DNA of 64,000 nt, taken from the NCBI GenBank assembly GCA_014238335.1, contig JABABI010000041.1:1-64000 (forward strand), written 5' to 3'. The notes below the pieces were generated by a model. That model saw only the letters and a program-made list of their open reading frames with translations. It did no database searches and was not told the DNA's origin. A program made the translations under genes and the position numbers. Source of the stretch: Fuerstiella sp. Its GTDB lineage: Bacteria > Planctomycetota > Planctomycetia > Planctomycetales > Planctomycetaceae. This document shows positions 18,380-27,209 of this stretch, in pieces (the first letter of the stretch is position 1; each line of letters opens with the position of its first letter).

Positions 18380-21300
18380 TCAATTCGCAAAGGCTGCCAC
18401 TGCCGTCGTGCCGTCAGCCAGTATCTCAATCTGCAGCGGTCGGGAACGTTGGGCAGTGTCGACGGTAAAGGTCAGTCGGTTCTCACCGGGTGTCACTTCG
18501 ATTGTTACAGTCTCAAGCACGTCGACGGGGGTTTCATTCTGGCGAACCTCCAGACCACTGGTGTCGTTTAATCTCAGGACGACGCTGCCAGCCGTTTCTG
18601 CCTTAAGTGTGCAACGAGCAAAGCCGACACCCCTTGCTCCGGCGGCGGAGCGGTTCTTGACTGAAACTACCGGAATGTCATTTATCGGCAGTTCTCCAGC
18701 AACAGTGCTGTAGGTTTTCTTCCACACGAATGCCGGATCGTCAGATGCTGCCATGGCGAAGCTGGTTCGTCGTAATCGGAATTCCGCCTCATTCGTGGCC
18801 TGCATTACGTCCCATGTCCGTGCCAGTTGACGTCGACTGACGGTGTATTCCGGTGTTCGTCCGAGTTCAGACAGGAATCGCACCAAAGCGGCAATTTCCC
18901 GGTCAGTCAGCGTATCCACCTGACCTTCGGGCATCAGCGAGACTCCCGGAGCAATCTCCTCGATGTCGTCACGAGCAATCGTCACCAGACTGTCCTCAGC
19001 CGTGCGAATCACGACTTCCTGTTTTGACTGCTTCACCTGCACGCCGGACAGGAGTTTCCCTTCGGTCGTGCCGATCACGACGGTGTGGTAGTTTTCTTTA
19101 ACCTTGGCGTTGGGTTTCAGCAGCGACTCCAGCAGATAATCTGGCTGTGCACTGCCGCCCAGGCTGATCATGTCCGGTCCGACTTTGCCGCCGGCGCCGC
19201 CAATCGCGTGGCATTTCAGGCAACCGAGTTTCTCATTGCGATAAACGTGTTCGCCTTCGGCCGCCGTGACGGATTCCCTGGACATCGTCAACAGCGTTGC
19301 CAGATCTTCAGCATTCATGGACTTGCGACTGGTGACGCCTCCGGCTTTCTTGACCGCAGCTTCCAGTGTCGGAGCAGGTCGGCCCGACTCTCGCACCACT
19401 CGCAGGATTTCTCTCGCGATATCAGTGTTGATAGTGGCCCCGTTTAACGCTTTTGTCAGGACCTTCTGTCCGTTCTTAACCGCCAGGAAGCTTCGGGCCA
19501 GGTCTTCTGCATGGTCTGACACAGCTGCTGTTTCGAACAGTCTGACGGCGACGGCGGCGGCGACTCCGGTCCGTACGTTTGCCAGCATGGCCAGCGCATG
19601 TTTTCGCACTGCCACAGGGCCTTTGCCGCGTGCAACCGTTTCCAAAGTTCCGATGGCTTTTGGATTCTGCGTCAGAAACAAACCCTCAATCGCCGCCAGC
19701 CGGTATCGCTGGTCGACATCTTCGGTCACTGCGGCCTCCGTCAGTCGAGCAACGCTGCCTGGCCAATTCCATTGTCCGGACGCAGTCAGCACCGCTTCGC
19801 GGACCGCTGGTGTTGCCGACGATTCCAGGCGGATCGCCTGTTCTTCAGAGACGGACACCTTTAGTTTACGCCCACGACAAGCTGTCACGGCAGTGCGAAT
19901 TGGTACGGCGTCGTTTTTCGCAGCAGCTGCGAAAATCATTGTTTCGATCTGTTTTACTGTTCCTGACGCCGCTACCAGCGAAGCGAGAGTTGTGCGTTGC
20001 GCGGCAGATATGTCCGGCGAATAAAGCTTGCTCAGAAGTAATTCTACCGGTGCGCCCAGACCGATCGCAGAAAACGCTGCCAGCAGGTGTTCGACATTGT
20101 TATTGAAATCGATCCGGCCTTCACGGAAGGCCGGCAGCCATTGATCAGCGAGTTCGCGAGCAGACATACGCACAGCGTAATCCAAAAATACATCCGTTTC
20201 CTGATTCGTCGCCTGCAGGACCGCCTCGATTTTTGAGGGATCCTGCTTCTGCGCGGCCAATCGTCCTCGATCAGCTTCGTCAGCGGACATCGTCGCCGTT
20301 TGATATTCGGATTGCTCCAGCGGTGAATAGGCAAGCGCTCGCACAGCTTCCAGTCGCACACGAGCATGGCCGTCATTCACGAGTTGCCGCAGTTGCGCGG
20401 CCTGGTCCGGCAGTTCGTACTTCCAGTGGCTGAGAACTCGCACTGCCGCCGCTCGTACTCTGCCGTCTTTGGCCTGCAGCAGTTCCTTCAGCAAATCAGC
20501 CTCAACCACGCGCGCGGCCTGAAAACACCATAAGGCTTCCAATCGCAGATGTTCGTTTTCCGGTGTCTCCGGGACATTCGCTGTTAGCCATTCACGGAGT
20601 TCTGTGGCAACCGGTTCGCCACGTTGTCGCAGAACCTGCTTCGCGGCCTGTCGACGAAAGTTGTCGTCGCTGCGGAGGAACTCAAACAGCTGCCGGTTGG
20701 TGAGCGCTGCAAAGTCGACGTGCTTTCGTGGCTTCGCGCCCTTCCAGCTGACTCGCCAGATACGGCCATGAGTGTGGTCGCGACGAGGGTCGCGAAAGTC
20801 AACTTCGCCGTGCTGGATGATCGGATTGTACCAATCTGCAATGTAGATCGCCCCGTCCGGTCCGACCTTTACGTCGATCGGACGGAATGCCACATGATCA
20901 GACCAGATGACTTCCTGCTGTTCGCGTGACACGAACCCCGAGCGATCTTCCGAAAGCACGAACCGACACACACGGTGCCCGCGAAAGTCGTTGGTAATCG
21001 CGTTGCCCTGCCAGTCCGGTGGCAGGGCGGGCGTTTCCACAATTTCCAGACCGCAGTGCTTTGGACTGCCAGGATTCAAACCATGCAGAATTTCTGGCGC
21101 ATCAACGGCCGTGAAGTAGTAGGCGCCAGGAACGATGTAGTTAATTCCTTCGCCGCCGGCGCCGTCTGTCGCGAACGACTGTCCGAATCGGTCGAAGTGA
21201 TGCCCCCAGGTGTTGACCAGACCTCGCATGAGAACGCCCAGTTCCAGGGTTTCCGGACGAAACTGCCAGATGCCGCCCGCATTCAGACGGCGGACACCCC

Positions 21301-21895
21301 AGGGTGTTTCGATGTGACTGTGGATGTAGATGGACTGATTTAGATATAGAAATCCTGCTGGTCCCCACCGCAGTGTATGCAGAATATGGTGAGTGTCCTC
21401 CGTGCCGAATCCTGACAGGACAATACGTTTGTTGTCCGCTTTCAGGTCGCCATCGTGGTCCGTGAAGTGCAGTAACTCTGTACTGTTGGCGACGTACGCT
21501 CCACCGTCGCCCGGAGCGATGCCGGTAGGAATCAATAGTCCCTCGGCAAAAATGTTCGTCTGATCAGAGACACCATCGTGATCTTTATCCTCCAGAACCA
21601 CGACGCGGTCGTGAGGTGATTCGCCGGGTTTGATGTGAGGGTAGACCTCGGAACTGACAATCCACAGTCTGCCTGATTCATCGAAGTTCATCTGAATCGG
21701 TTTGGCAATGACAGGGTCGGCGGCAAACAAATTCACTTCGAATCCGTCCGGGACCCGAAACGTCCTGCGTTCCAGTTCAGAGTCCGGGATTGGAATATCC
21801 TTCAGGTCTCGCTGACCATACGCAGGTCTGACGCCGCACAGGGTGAAGGATAGAATGAGCAGTTGAATCGTGTCACGGAGTTTGGGACTGGTCAT
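18380..21895 (-). CDS. PVC-type membrane-bound dehydrogenase with HEAT repeats and haem tail
   Basis: About 1171 residues. Signal peptide at about 1-28 (LRDTIQLLILSFTLC), then a six-blade propeller dehydrogenase domain of the Pirellula/Verrucomicrobium type at about 40-390 (FRVPDGFEVNLFAADPVIAKP; MNFDESGRLWIV; DHDGVSDQ). HEAT-like repeats span about 420-860. The cytochrome c domain has C892-L-K-C895-H896 and the late Met ligand candidate in SLMPEGQ. A C-terminal jelly-roll-like beta domain (about 1020-1171) may bind carbohydrate. The frame is open to 22036, but the ATG at 21895 gives the proper signal peptide. The likely role is periplasmic oxidation of a sugar or alcohol. Confidence 0.85.
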   Translation of the reverse strand: MTSPKLRDTIQLLILSFTLCGVRPAYGQRDLKDIPIPDSELERRTFRVPDGFEVNLFAADPVIAKPIQMNFDESGRLWIVSSEVYPHIKPGESPHDRVVVLEDKDHDGVSDQTNIFAEGLLIPTGIAPGDGGAYVANSTELLHFTDHDGDLKADNKRIVLSGFGTEDTHHILHTLRWGPAGFLYLNQSIYIHSHIETPWGVRRLNAGGIWQFRPETLELGVLMRGLVNTWGHHFDRFGQSFATDGAGGEGINYIVPGAYYFTAVDAPEILHGLNPGSPKHCGLEIVETPALPPDWQGNAITNDFRGHRVCRFVLSEDRSGFVSREQQEVIWSDHVAFRPIDVKVGPDGAIYIADWYNPIIQHGEVDFRDPRRDHTHGRIWRVSWKGAKPRKHVDFAALTNRQLFEFLRSDDNFRRQAAKQVLRQRGEPVATELREWLTANVPETPENEHLRLEALWCFQAARVVEADLLKELLQAKDGRVRAAAVRVLSHWKYELPDQAAQLRQLVNDGHARVRLEAVRALAYSPLEQSEYQTATMSADEADRGRLAAQKQDPSKIEAVLQATNQETDVFLDYAVRMSARELADQWLPAFREGRIDFNNNVEHLLAAFSAIGLGAPVELLLSKLYSPDISAAQRTTLASLVAASGTVKQIETMIFAAAAKNDAVPIRTAVTACRGRKLKVSVSEEQAIRLESSATPAVREAVLTASGQWNWPGSVARLTEAAVTEDVDQRYRLAAIEGLFLTQNPKAIGTLETVARGKGPVAVRKHALAMLANVRTGVAAAVAVRLFETAAVSDHAEDLARSFLAVKNGQKVLTKALNGATINTDIAREILRVVRESGRPAPTLEAAVKKAGGVTSRKSMNAEDLATLLTMSRESVTAAEGEHVYRNEKLGCLKCHAIGGAGGKVGPDMISLGGSAQPDYLLESLLKPNAKVKENYHTVVIGTTEGKLLSGVQVKQSKQEVVIRTAEDSLVTIARDDIEEIAPGVSLMPEGQVDTLTDREIAALVRFLSELGRTPEYTVSRRQLARTWDVMQATNEAEFRLRRTSFAMAASDDPAFVWKKTYSTVAGELPINDIPVVSVKNRSAAGARGVGFARCTLKAETAGSVVLRLNDTSGLEVRQNETPVDVLETVTIEVTPGENRLTFTVDTAQRSRPLQIEILADGTTAVAAFAN

Positions 21896-21980
21896 TGAAG
21901 CCCGACGACAAACAGGAAGAAAGCAGACGAAACAGGAACGCAGCAGTAGTCGAAGCCACCCTTGAATTCCGTTGGAATCA

Positions 21981-22004
21981 CACAACGACAATACGATCGT
22001 TGTG
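21981..22004. promoter_or_regulatory. 8-bp inverted repeat upstream of the PVC dehydrogenase
   Basis: CACAACGA and TCGTTGTG are exact inverted arms around an 8-base spacer. The repeat sits 86 bases before the chosen start (21895) in the 261-base gap after the DUF1501 gene. It could be a regulator site or an RNA hairpin. No T-run follows on the minus strand, so it is not an obvious terminator. Confidence 0.4.
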
Positions 22005-22156
22005 AAGATAGCGAGTACTCGCCTGGTCAAAGGCATTTCTGGCCTTTATTAACCCGGAACACCTCAGTGTGAGTTATACACAACTTCGCTTCCGGCGGCT
22101 AAGCCGTGACAGCGGGGACGAGACTGAATGGGGCGATTATTCTTCCGGAGAAGGCC

Positions 22157-23548
22157 CTACCCGATTAGTTCCGGAATTATCTCACCACCGAATTGTGACA
22201 GCTGCTTGAAGCGTCCGCCGTGGAAGTAGGTCAGCTTGTTGTCCTCGAGGCCCAGCAGATTCAGCATCGTGACGTGTACGTCGCGAACCGGGTGCACCAC
22301 TTCAGAGGCCGCGGCACCAAGTTCATCGGTGGCTCCCACGATGGTTCCCTTACGCACGCCACCGCCCGCAAACCACATATTCATGGCGTCGACGTTATGG
22401 CCGCGTCCCAGGGCTGTGACGCCGCCGCGGTAATTGTTGTCCGGAGTACGACCGAATTCTCCCGTCCACACAACAAGAGTGTCTTCCAGCAGACCCTTTT
22501 CCTTCAGGTCACGAATCAATGCCGCGATCGGCTGGTCGACGCAGTTGATGCGCGACGAGTGACCTCGTTCAAGATAGTCGTGGCTGTCCCAGCCGCCACT
22601 GAAGATCTGGACGAAGCGCACCCCTTCTTCAACCAGTCGCCGAGCCATCAGACATTGTTTTCCAAATGAGGTACATTCTTTCCGGTCAAGCCCGTAGGAT
22701 TTCTGCACATGTTGCGGTTCCCCTGCGATGTCGGCGATACCCGGTACTGCAGTCTGCATGCGGAAAGCAAGTTCGTAGCTTTCAGTTCTGGCTGCCAGAT
22801 CCCGGTGATCCGGGTGATTTGCCGCGTGAGCTGCGTTCAGCATGGCCAACTGGTCCAGTGCCCTGCGCTGGTGATCGTGGCTCTTGAAGGCAGGAGGATT
22901 CAGATCCAGAATCGGGGAACCCGTTGAACGCAGTCTTGTGCCCTGGTAGTGGGCGGGCAGAAAACCATTGGTCCAGTTGGCAGGACCTGCCTGAGGCAGT
23001 GCGAGTTCCGTCATGACGACATATCCGGGAAGGTTCTGGTTCTCGGAACCAAGCCCGTACGTCGCCCATGCTCCCAGACCCGGATCGCCGCCGAGTCGAC
23101 TGCCGGTGTTCATCTGCAGCAGTGCTTCCGGGTGATTCAGAGACTCCGCCCTACAGCCTCGGTACACGCACAATTCGTCCGCAACTTCCGGATCGGCCAG
23201 AAACTGCCACGGTTCGCTCATGTCGATCCCGGCATTGCCCACTTTTCTCGATTTGAACGGACTTCCCACGAAAAAGCGTTTGCCAGTCGCCAGCCCCTTT
23301 GTGCGAGTGGACTCGGTCACGTGGCGTGCGTTCAACTCGGGCTTCGGGTCAAACGTGTCCACCTGACTCGGACCGCCCTCCATAAACAGCATAATGACGG
23401 CTTTGGCTTTCGCCGGCCGCATCGTCTGTTTCGGAGTTAGTGGCCCGGCCGCTGTGGCAAAGTCCGCAGCCAGCAAATCAGTCAGTGCAAGAGCACCAAG
23501 AGATGAGCCGAGGCCGTACAGAAAGTCGCGTCGTGGCAGGGATGTCAT
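22157..23548 (-). CDS. Tat-exported DUF1501 protein (module B)
   Basis: A 463-residue DUF1501 protein. The leader PRRDFLYGLGSSLGALALT is a twin-arginine signal. Family landmarks are in order: FMEGGPSQVDTFDPKP near residue 55, GGWDSHDYLERGH in the middle, WTGEFGRTPDNN at about 355 and GRGHNVDAMNMWFAGGGV after it, giving the metal-binding Asp/His/Glu set expected of the alkaline-phosphatase-like fold. It follows the cytochrome-DUF1549/1553 gene by 78 bases, the usual partner order. Substrate unknown. Confidence 0.87.
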   Translation of the reverse strand: MTSLPRRDFLYGLGSSLGALALTDLLAADFATAAGPLTPKQTMRPAKAKAVIMLFMEGGPSQVDTFDPKPELNARHVTESTRTKGLATGKRFFVGSPFKSRKVGNAGIDMSEPWQFLADPEVADELCVYRGCRAESLNHPEALLQMNTGSRLGGDPGLGAWATYGLGSENQNLPGYVVMTELALPQAGPANWTNGFLPAHYQGTRLRSTGSPILDLNPPAFKSHDHQRRALDQLAMLNAAHAANHPDHRDLAARTESYELAFRMQTAVPGIADIAGEPQHVQKSYGLDRKECTSFGKQCLMARRLVEEGVRFVQIFSGGWDSHDYLERGHSSRINCVDQPIAALIRDLKEKGLLEDTLVVWTGEFGRTPDNNYRGGVTALGRGHNVDAMNMWFAGGGVRKGTIVGATDELGAAASEVVHPVRDVHVTMLNLLGLEDNKLTYFHGGRFKQLSQFGGEIIPELIG

Positions 23549-23626
23549 GGTTGTTTCCGAGCATTTATTTTCGTGGCAGGCCGCAACAGGAAAACCGAAG
23601 TTCCAGCCATTCCGGAGCGTAGTGCG

Positions 23627-26485
23627 CTAATACACGTACATGAATTCATTACTGTTCAACAGCAGCAGGCAGACATCCGCCAGCGCTCTTGTCTCTGCTG
23701 ACACTGTCCACGGTTTTGGGTCCGGAACGTAGTCGTTGTAGACGTTAAGCAGCTCGGTGAACTGAAACGGTTTGCCAGTGAATTCTTCCACCAGCGAACG
23801 AGTGACCTGTGTCGGGTACTCGACGACTGCTGGCGTGTGTTGCTGATGATACCTCCGCATTTCGGTGAGATATGCGGAAAGATTCTGTTCTTCCTGCGCC
23901 GTGGCCACACGGCCGTACGCCAGTTGTACGGCTCGACGAATCTGTTGTGATTGATCGTCTGGGCGTTCTTTCTGCACACGCAGCGCGTATGCGATGGATC
24001 GATCCGTGATGCCATCGCTGTTCATTAACGTGAATGCCTGGGGCGTCACTGCAGCGGTGTCACGCAGGTCACAACTTTCATTCGGATTCGGCAGGTTCAG
24101 AATTTCCAGCATAGGATCCGCCTGACCTCGAACTCGGTAAGCATAAATCGTGCGGCGATTTCGTTCGGCGGGAGTTCGTGATGGTTGATGAGCCGGAGCG
24201 ATCGAAAACTGAATCATCCGCGGCTGCAGCGCCACTTCAATATTGATTTCCGGCATGATCGGAACACCACCTATTTCGCGATTCAATTCGCCACTGATCA
24301 GCAACGTACTGTCACGGTATTCTTCGGCTGTCAGTCGACGGGCCGGAAAGCGGGCCAGCAAATCGTTGTTGGGATCAACCGTTTCCACCTTCTTTAGATT
24401 CGGGTGCGGTCCGGAGCGGCGGTAAGCGGTGGACGTCATTATTAGTCGATGCAGTCGCTTGGTCTTCCAGCCATTTTCTATGAAGTCGGCTGTCAGCCAG
24501 TCCAGCAGTTCCGGGTGTGTTGGACTGCTGCCCTTTGCCCCGAAGTTGTTCGCTGTTTTGACGATGCCCGTGCCGAAGTGGTATTGCCAGACACGATTGA
24601 CGAATGAGCGAGCCGTCAGCGAATTGTCGTCGCTGGCAATCCACTGCGCAAGTTGGAGGCGGCGACCACTGATGCCTTCTGTCAATAAGTATGGGTCATC
24701 TGATGTCGTCGCCTGACGGGGAACACCATTCCCCGGTGTCTCTGCGCTCGATGCGTCATTTTCAGTTGGAACCGGAAGTCCAATTCCACTCAACACGCCG
24801 GGGCCGACTTCATCGAGTTTTGCTTCCAGCGATCCGCCGGCCAGGATAAATGTTGCGGGCTGCCAGCCTTTCTTTACGTTATCCGTCGGACGCAGTTTAC
24901 GAGCGTTCGTGTTCTTGTCCGATCCGTTGTACACGCCCTGAGCCATCGGCCGATAGCGTTCCAGCCGGCGTTCCCAGATCCAGACGTCCTGCTCACGCAC
25001 CTTCTTGATGCCGGTTTCTTCCGGTGTCAGCCCCACATGCCGTGGCGGCTTCATGTCTTCCGGATCCTTCCTTCGCTGATTTGCACTTCTATAAGGCAGA
25101 TTGTGCTCCTCGTACCACTTTGTGGCAGCCGCTTCCATTTTGTCGTCGACCGTCTTCAGTTCCGCTTTTGCGAATGCCAGCAGTTCTTCCACCAGCTTCT
25201 TCTTCTGAGCAAAGCCGTTGCGATTTTCCTGCGGCAGGAAGTCCGCGGCCATTTCGGCGGGCTGCGTGGCGGCGAAGGCAGCATACAGTCGGTAATAATC
25301 CCGCGTTGGAATTGGGTCGAACTTGTGGTCGTGGCATTTGCAGCACCGCATCGGCATCGACAGGAACGATTGTCCCGTATTGTGCACAAGATCGTTCAGG
25401 TATAGCTGCCGAGCTTCGTCCTGAGGAATCATGGCCGTTTCCCACGGTCCCATCCTCAGAAATCCCGTGGCAACGATCGCTTCCGGATCGTCTGATCGAA
25501 GTTCGTCGCCCGCAATCTGCTCCACAACGAATTCGTTAAACGGTTTGTCGTTGTTGAAGGACCGAATTACGTAGTCGCGGTAACGCCAGGCGTTACTGCG
25601 TTCGTAATCGTTGCTGAAGCCCCCCGTGTCTGCGTAACGCACAACGTCCAGCCAGTGCTGTCCCCAGCGTTCGCCGTAATGACTGCTGGCCAGCAAACGA
25701 TCGATGAGGTCACCGTAGGTTCGTTCAGGGGCTGCCTTGAATGCCTTCCTGAATTCGAATATCTCCCGAGGTGTTGGCGGCAGTCCTGTCAGGTCATATG
25801 TCGCCCGACGAATCAGCGTTCGAGCGTCCGCGGACTTTGCTGCCGATATCTTCGCCTGTTGCAACTTCGCGTTTACGAAGAAATCGACAGCATGGAGGTT
25901 GTTCTGTGGACCGACGAGTTCTGTTTTTCTCCGGACTGCTCGAAACGCCCAGATGTCTTCCGGATGATAACGCCGATAGGTCCATTCGTCTGCCAGACCA
26001 CCACTGGTATCCACGATGACGCCATCTTCGTTCTCACGAACCGCCCATTCCGCCTTCCGAAGCTCGTCCTGTCGTTTTGCATTGGGCCACGGTGCACCGG
26101 CTTCAATCCACCTGCGGATATAGTGCGTCTGTTCTTTTGTGAGCCGATCGTTTTCCTTCGGCGGCATTTCCAGGCCGTCCCACAGCACGGCCTGATAGAG
26201 GATGCTCTCGTCAGGTTTGCCGGGCACGATGGACGCCTCGCCCGATTCGCCGCCCTTCAGCAGGGCCTCGCGGGAATCCACGGCGAAGTCGCCTTTCAGA
26301 TCCTCTGCGTCAGCCGCATGACAGCCGCCGCACTTTTCCTTGAGTAATGGCAGCACCTTCAGTGTGAACAACCGATCGCTGTCGTGTTCTGAAGCTGTGC
26401 AGGTTGTGCCCATCAGCAACCACACGGCACTAAGCAGCAACATGCCGCCGCGGAATTGAACGTAACGTTCAGTTGTGTCATTCAT
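23627..26485 (-). CDS. Secreted cytochrome c-like DUF1549/DUF1553 protein (module B)
   Basis: A 952-residue exported protein. A hydrophobic signal lies at about 14-31, followed by the PSCyt1 domain with C52-G-G-C55-H56, KGGESGEASIVPGKP and LEMPPKEND. DUF1549 occupies about 200-430 with RRATYDLTGLPPTPRE and a second motif, CCKCHDHKFDPIPTRDYY. A charged spacer follows, and DUF1553 covers about 620-900. The ATG overlaps the stop of the upstream gntR gene by four bases (ATGA), tying its expression to that regulator. Confidence 0.87.
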   Translation of the reverse strand: MNDTTERYVQFRGGMLLLSAVWLLMGTTCTASEHDSDRLFTLKVLPLLKEKCGGCHAADAEDLKGDFAVDSREALLKGGESGEASIVPGKPDESILYQAVLWDGLEMPPKENDRLTKEQTHYIRRWIEAGAPWPNAKRQDELRKAEWAVRENEDGVIVDTSGGLADEWTYRRYHPEDIWAFRAVRRKTELVGPQNNLHAVDFFVNAKLQQAKISAAKSADARTLIRRATYDLTGLPPTPREIFEFRKAFKAAPERTYGDLIDRLLASSHYGERWGQHWLDVVRYADTGGFSNDYERSNAWRYRDYVIRSFNNDKPFNEFVVEQIAGDELRSDDPEAIVATGFLRMGPWETAMIPQDEARQLYLNDLVHNTGQSFLSMPMRCCKCHDHKFDPIPTRDYYRLYAAFAATQPAEMAADFLPQENRNGFAQKKKLVEELLAFAKAELKTVDDKMEAAATKWYEEHNLPYRSANQRRKDPEDMKPPRHVGLTPEETGIKKVREQDVWIWERRLERYRPMAQGVYNGSDKNTNARKLRPTDNVKKGWQPATFILAGGSLEAKLDEVGPGVLSGIGLPVPTENDASSAETPGNGVPRQATTSDDPYLLTEGISGRRLQLAQWIASDDNSLTARSFVNRVWQYHFGTGIVKTANNFGAKGSSPTHPELLDWLTADFIENGWKTKRLHRLIMTSTAYRRSGPHPNLKKVETVDPNNDLLARFPARRLTAEEYRDSTLLISGELNREIGGVPIMPEINIEVALQPRMIQFSIAPAHQPSRTPAERNRRTIYAYRVRGQADPMLEILNLPNPNESCDLRDTAAVTPQAFTLMNSDGITDRSIAYALRVQKERPDDQSQQIRRAVQLAYGRVATAQEEQNLSAYLTEMRRYHQQHTPAVVEYPTQVTRSLVEEFTGKPFQFTELLNVYNDYVPDPKPWTVSAETRALADVCLLLLNSNEFMYVY

Positions 26486-27078
26486 CGAATATTTGCCTTG
26501 ATCGACGCGATTGTTTTTTGCTTGCTGCCCGCGCGGATGGCTTCCAGAATCGCTGTGTGCTCCTGGTGGATCTGTTCGCTGTCATCCAGTCGGGAATAAG
26601 AAAGCAGCATCTGTGAACAGAGCCACTTCCAGACCGGCAGCAGGTCTTCCCCGCCGCAAGCCTCTATGATCGCCTGATGAAATCCAACATCACAATGAGC
26701 GATTCTGGCGACATCGCTGTCAGCACAGGCCTTTCCTAAATTTGTGAGTGCCGCCTCGATTGCATCAAGCGGGCCAGCCGTCAGTTGTTCGAACCCCCGT
26801 TTCACCGTATAGCATTCTGTTTGCTGTCTTAATGAAACGATGAACTCACGATTAAGTGAATCTGGCGCTTCCCGGACCGTAACACCGCAGTTCGCCTGGT
26901 ACGCCAGGAATCCTTCATGGGAAAGCTGCAGGAATGCATCGCGAATCGGTCCGCGGCTGACACCAAATCGTTCCGCCACTTCCGTTTCCCGCAACGGCTG
27001 CCCCGGTGGATATTCTCCTGAAACGACTGCGTCCCGCAGTTGGCGCGTGACTTGCTCTCGAATGGTTCTGGAAATCAT
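26482..27078 (-). CDS. GntR-family regulator, FCD (FadR-like) subfamily
   Basis: About 198 residues. The N-terminal winged helix (about 5-70) shows the GntR pattern, with PPGQPLRETEVAERFGVSRGPIRDA as the recognition region. The C-terminal alpha-helical FCD ligand domain contains DVGFHQAIIEACGG, with Asp/His residues that in this subfamily bind a metal and small organic acids. A Shine-Dalgarno GAGGTG (complement of 27082-27087) lies just before the ATG at 27078, so I prefer this start over the TTG at 27123. It heads a minus-strand run ending in a sugar-acid dehydrogenase, suggesting local control by a sugar acid. Confidence 0.9.
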   Translation of the reverse strand: MISRTIREQVTRQLRDAVVSGEYPPGQPLRETEVAERFGVSRGPIRDAFLQLSHEGFLAYQANCGVTVREAPDSLNREFIVSLRQQTECYTVKRGFEQLTAGPLDAIEAALTNLGKACADSDVARIAHCDVGFHQAIIEACGGEDLLPVWKWLCSQMLLSYSRLDDSEQIHQEHTAILEAIRAGSKQKTIASIKANIR

Positions 27079-27111
27079 GAACACCTCGGAGACTCTGACG
27101 CTGATATTGTG

Positions 27112-27125
27112 AATTGTTAACAATT
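27112..27125. promoter_or_regulatory. Perfect 14-bp palindrome, likely GntR operator
   Basis: AATTGTTAACAATT is a perfect palindrome 34 bases upstream of the gntR ATG. On the minus strand a TATAAA -10-like box directly precedes it and a TGGACA -35-like box lies 15 bases further up, so a bound protein would cover the start of transcription. FadR/FCD regulators favour T-G-T ... A-C-A half-sites, which fits. Autoregulation of the gntR-led operon is inferred. Confidence 0.6.
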
Positions 27126-27209
27126 TATAGTTAAGTCACCCGGCTGTCCACGTAAAACGTTATTTTTTACATTTTCAAACCATGGACGCCAGCGTCGCAC
27201 GACCAGAAA

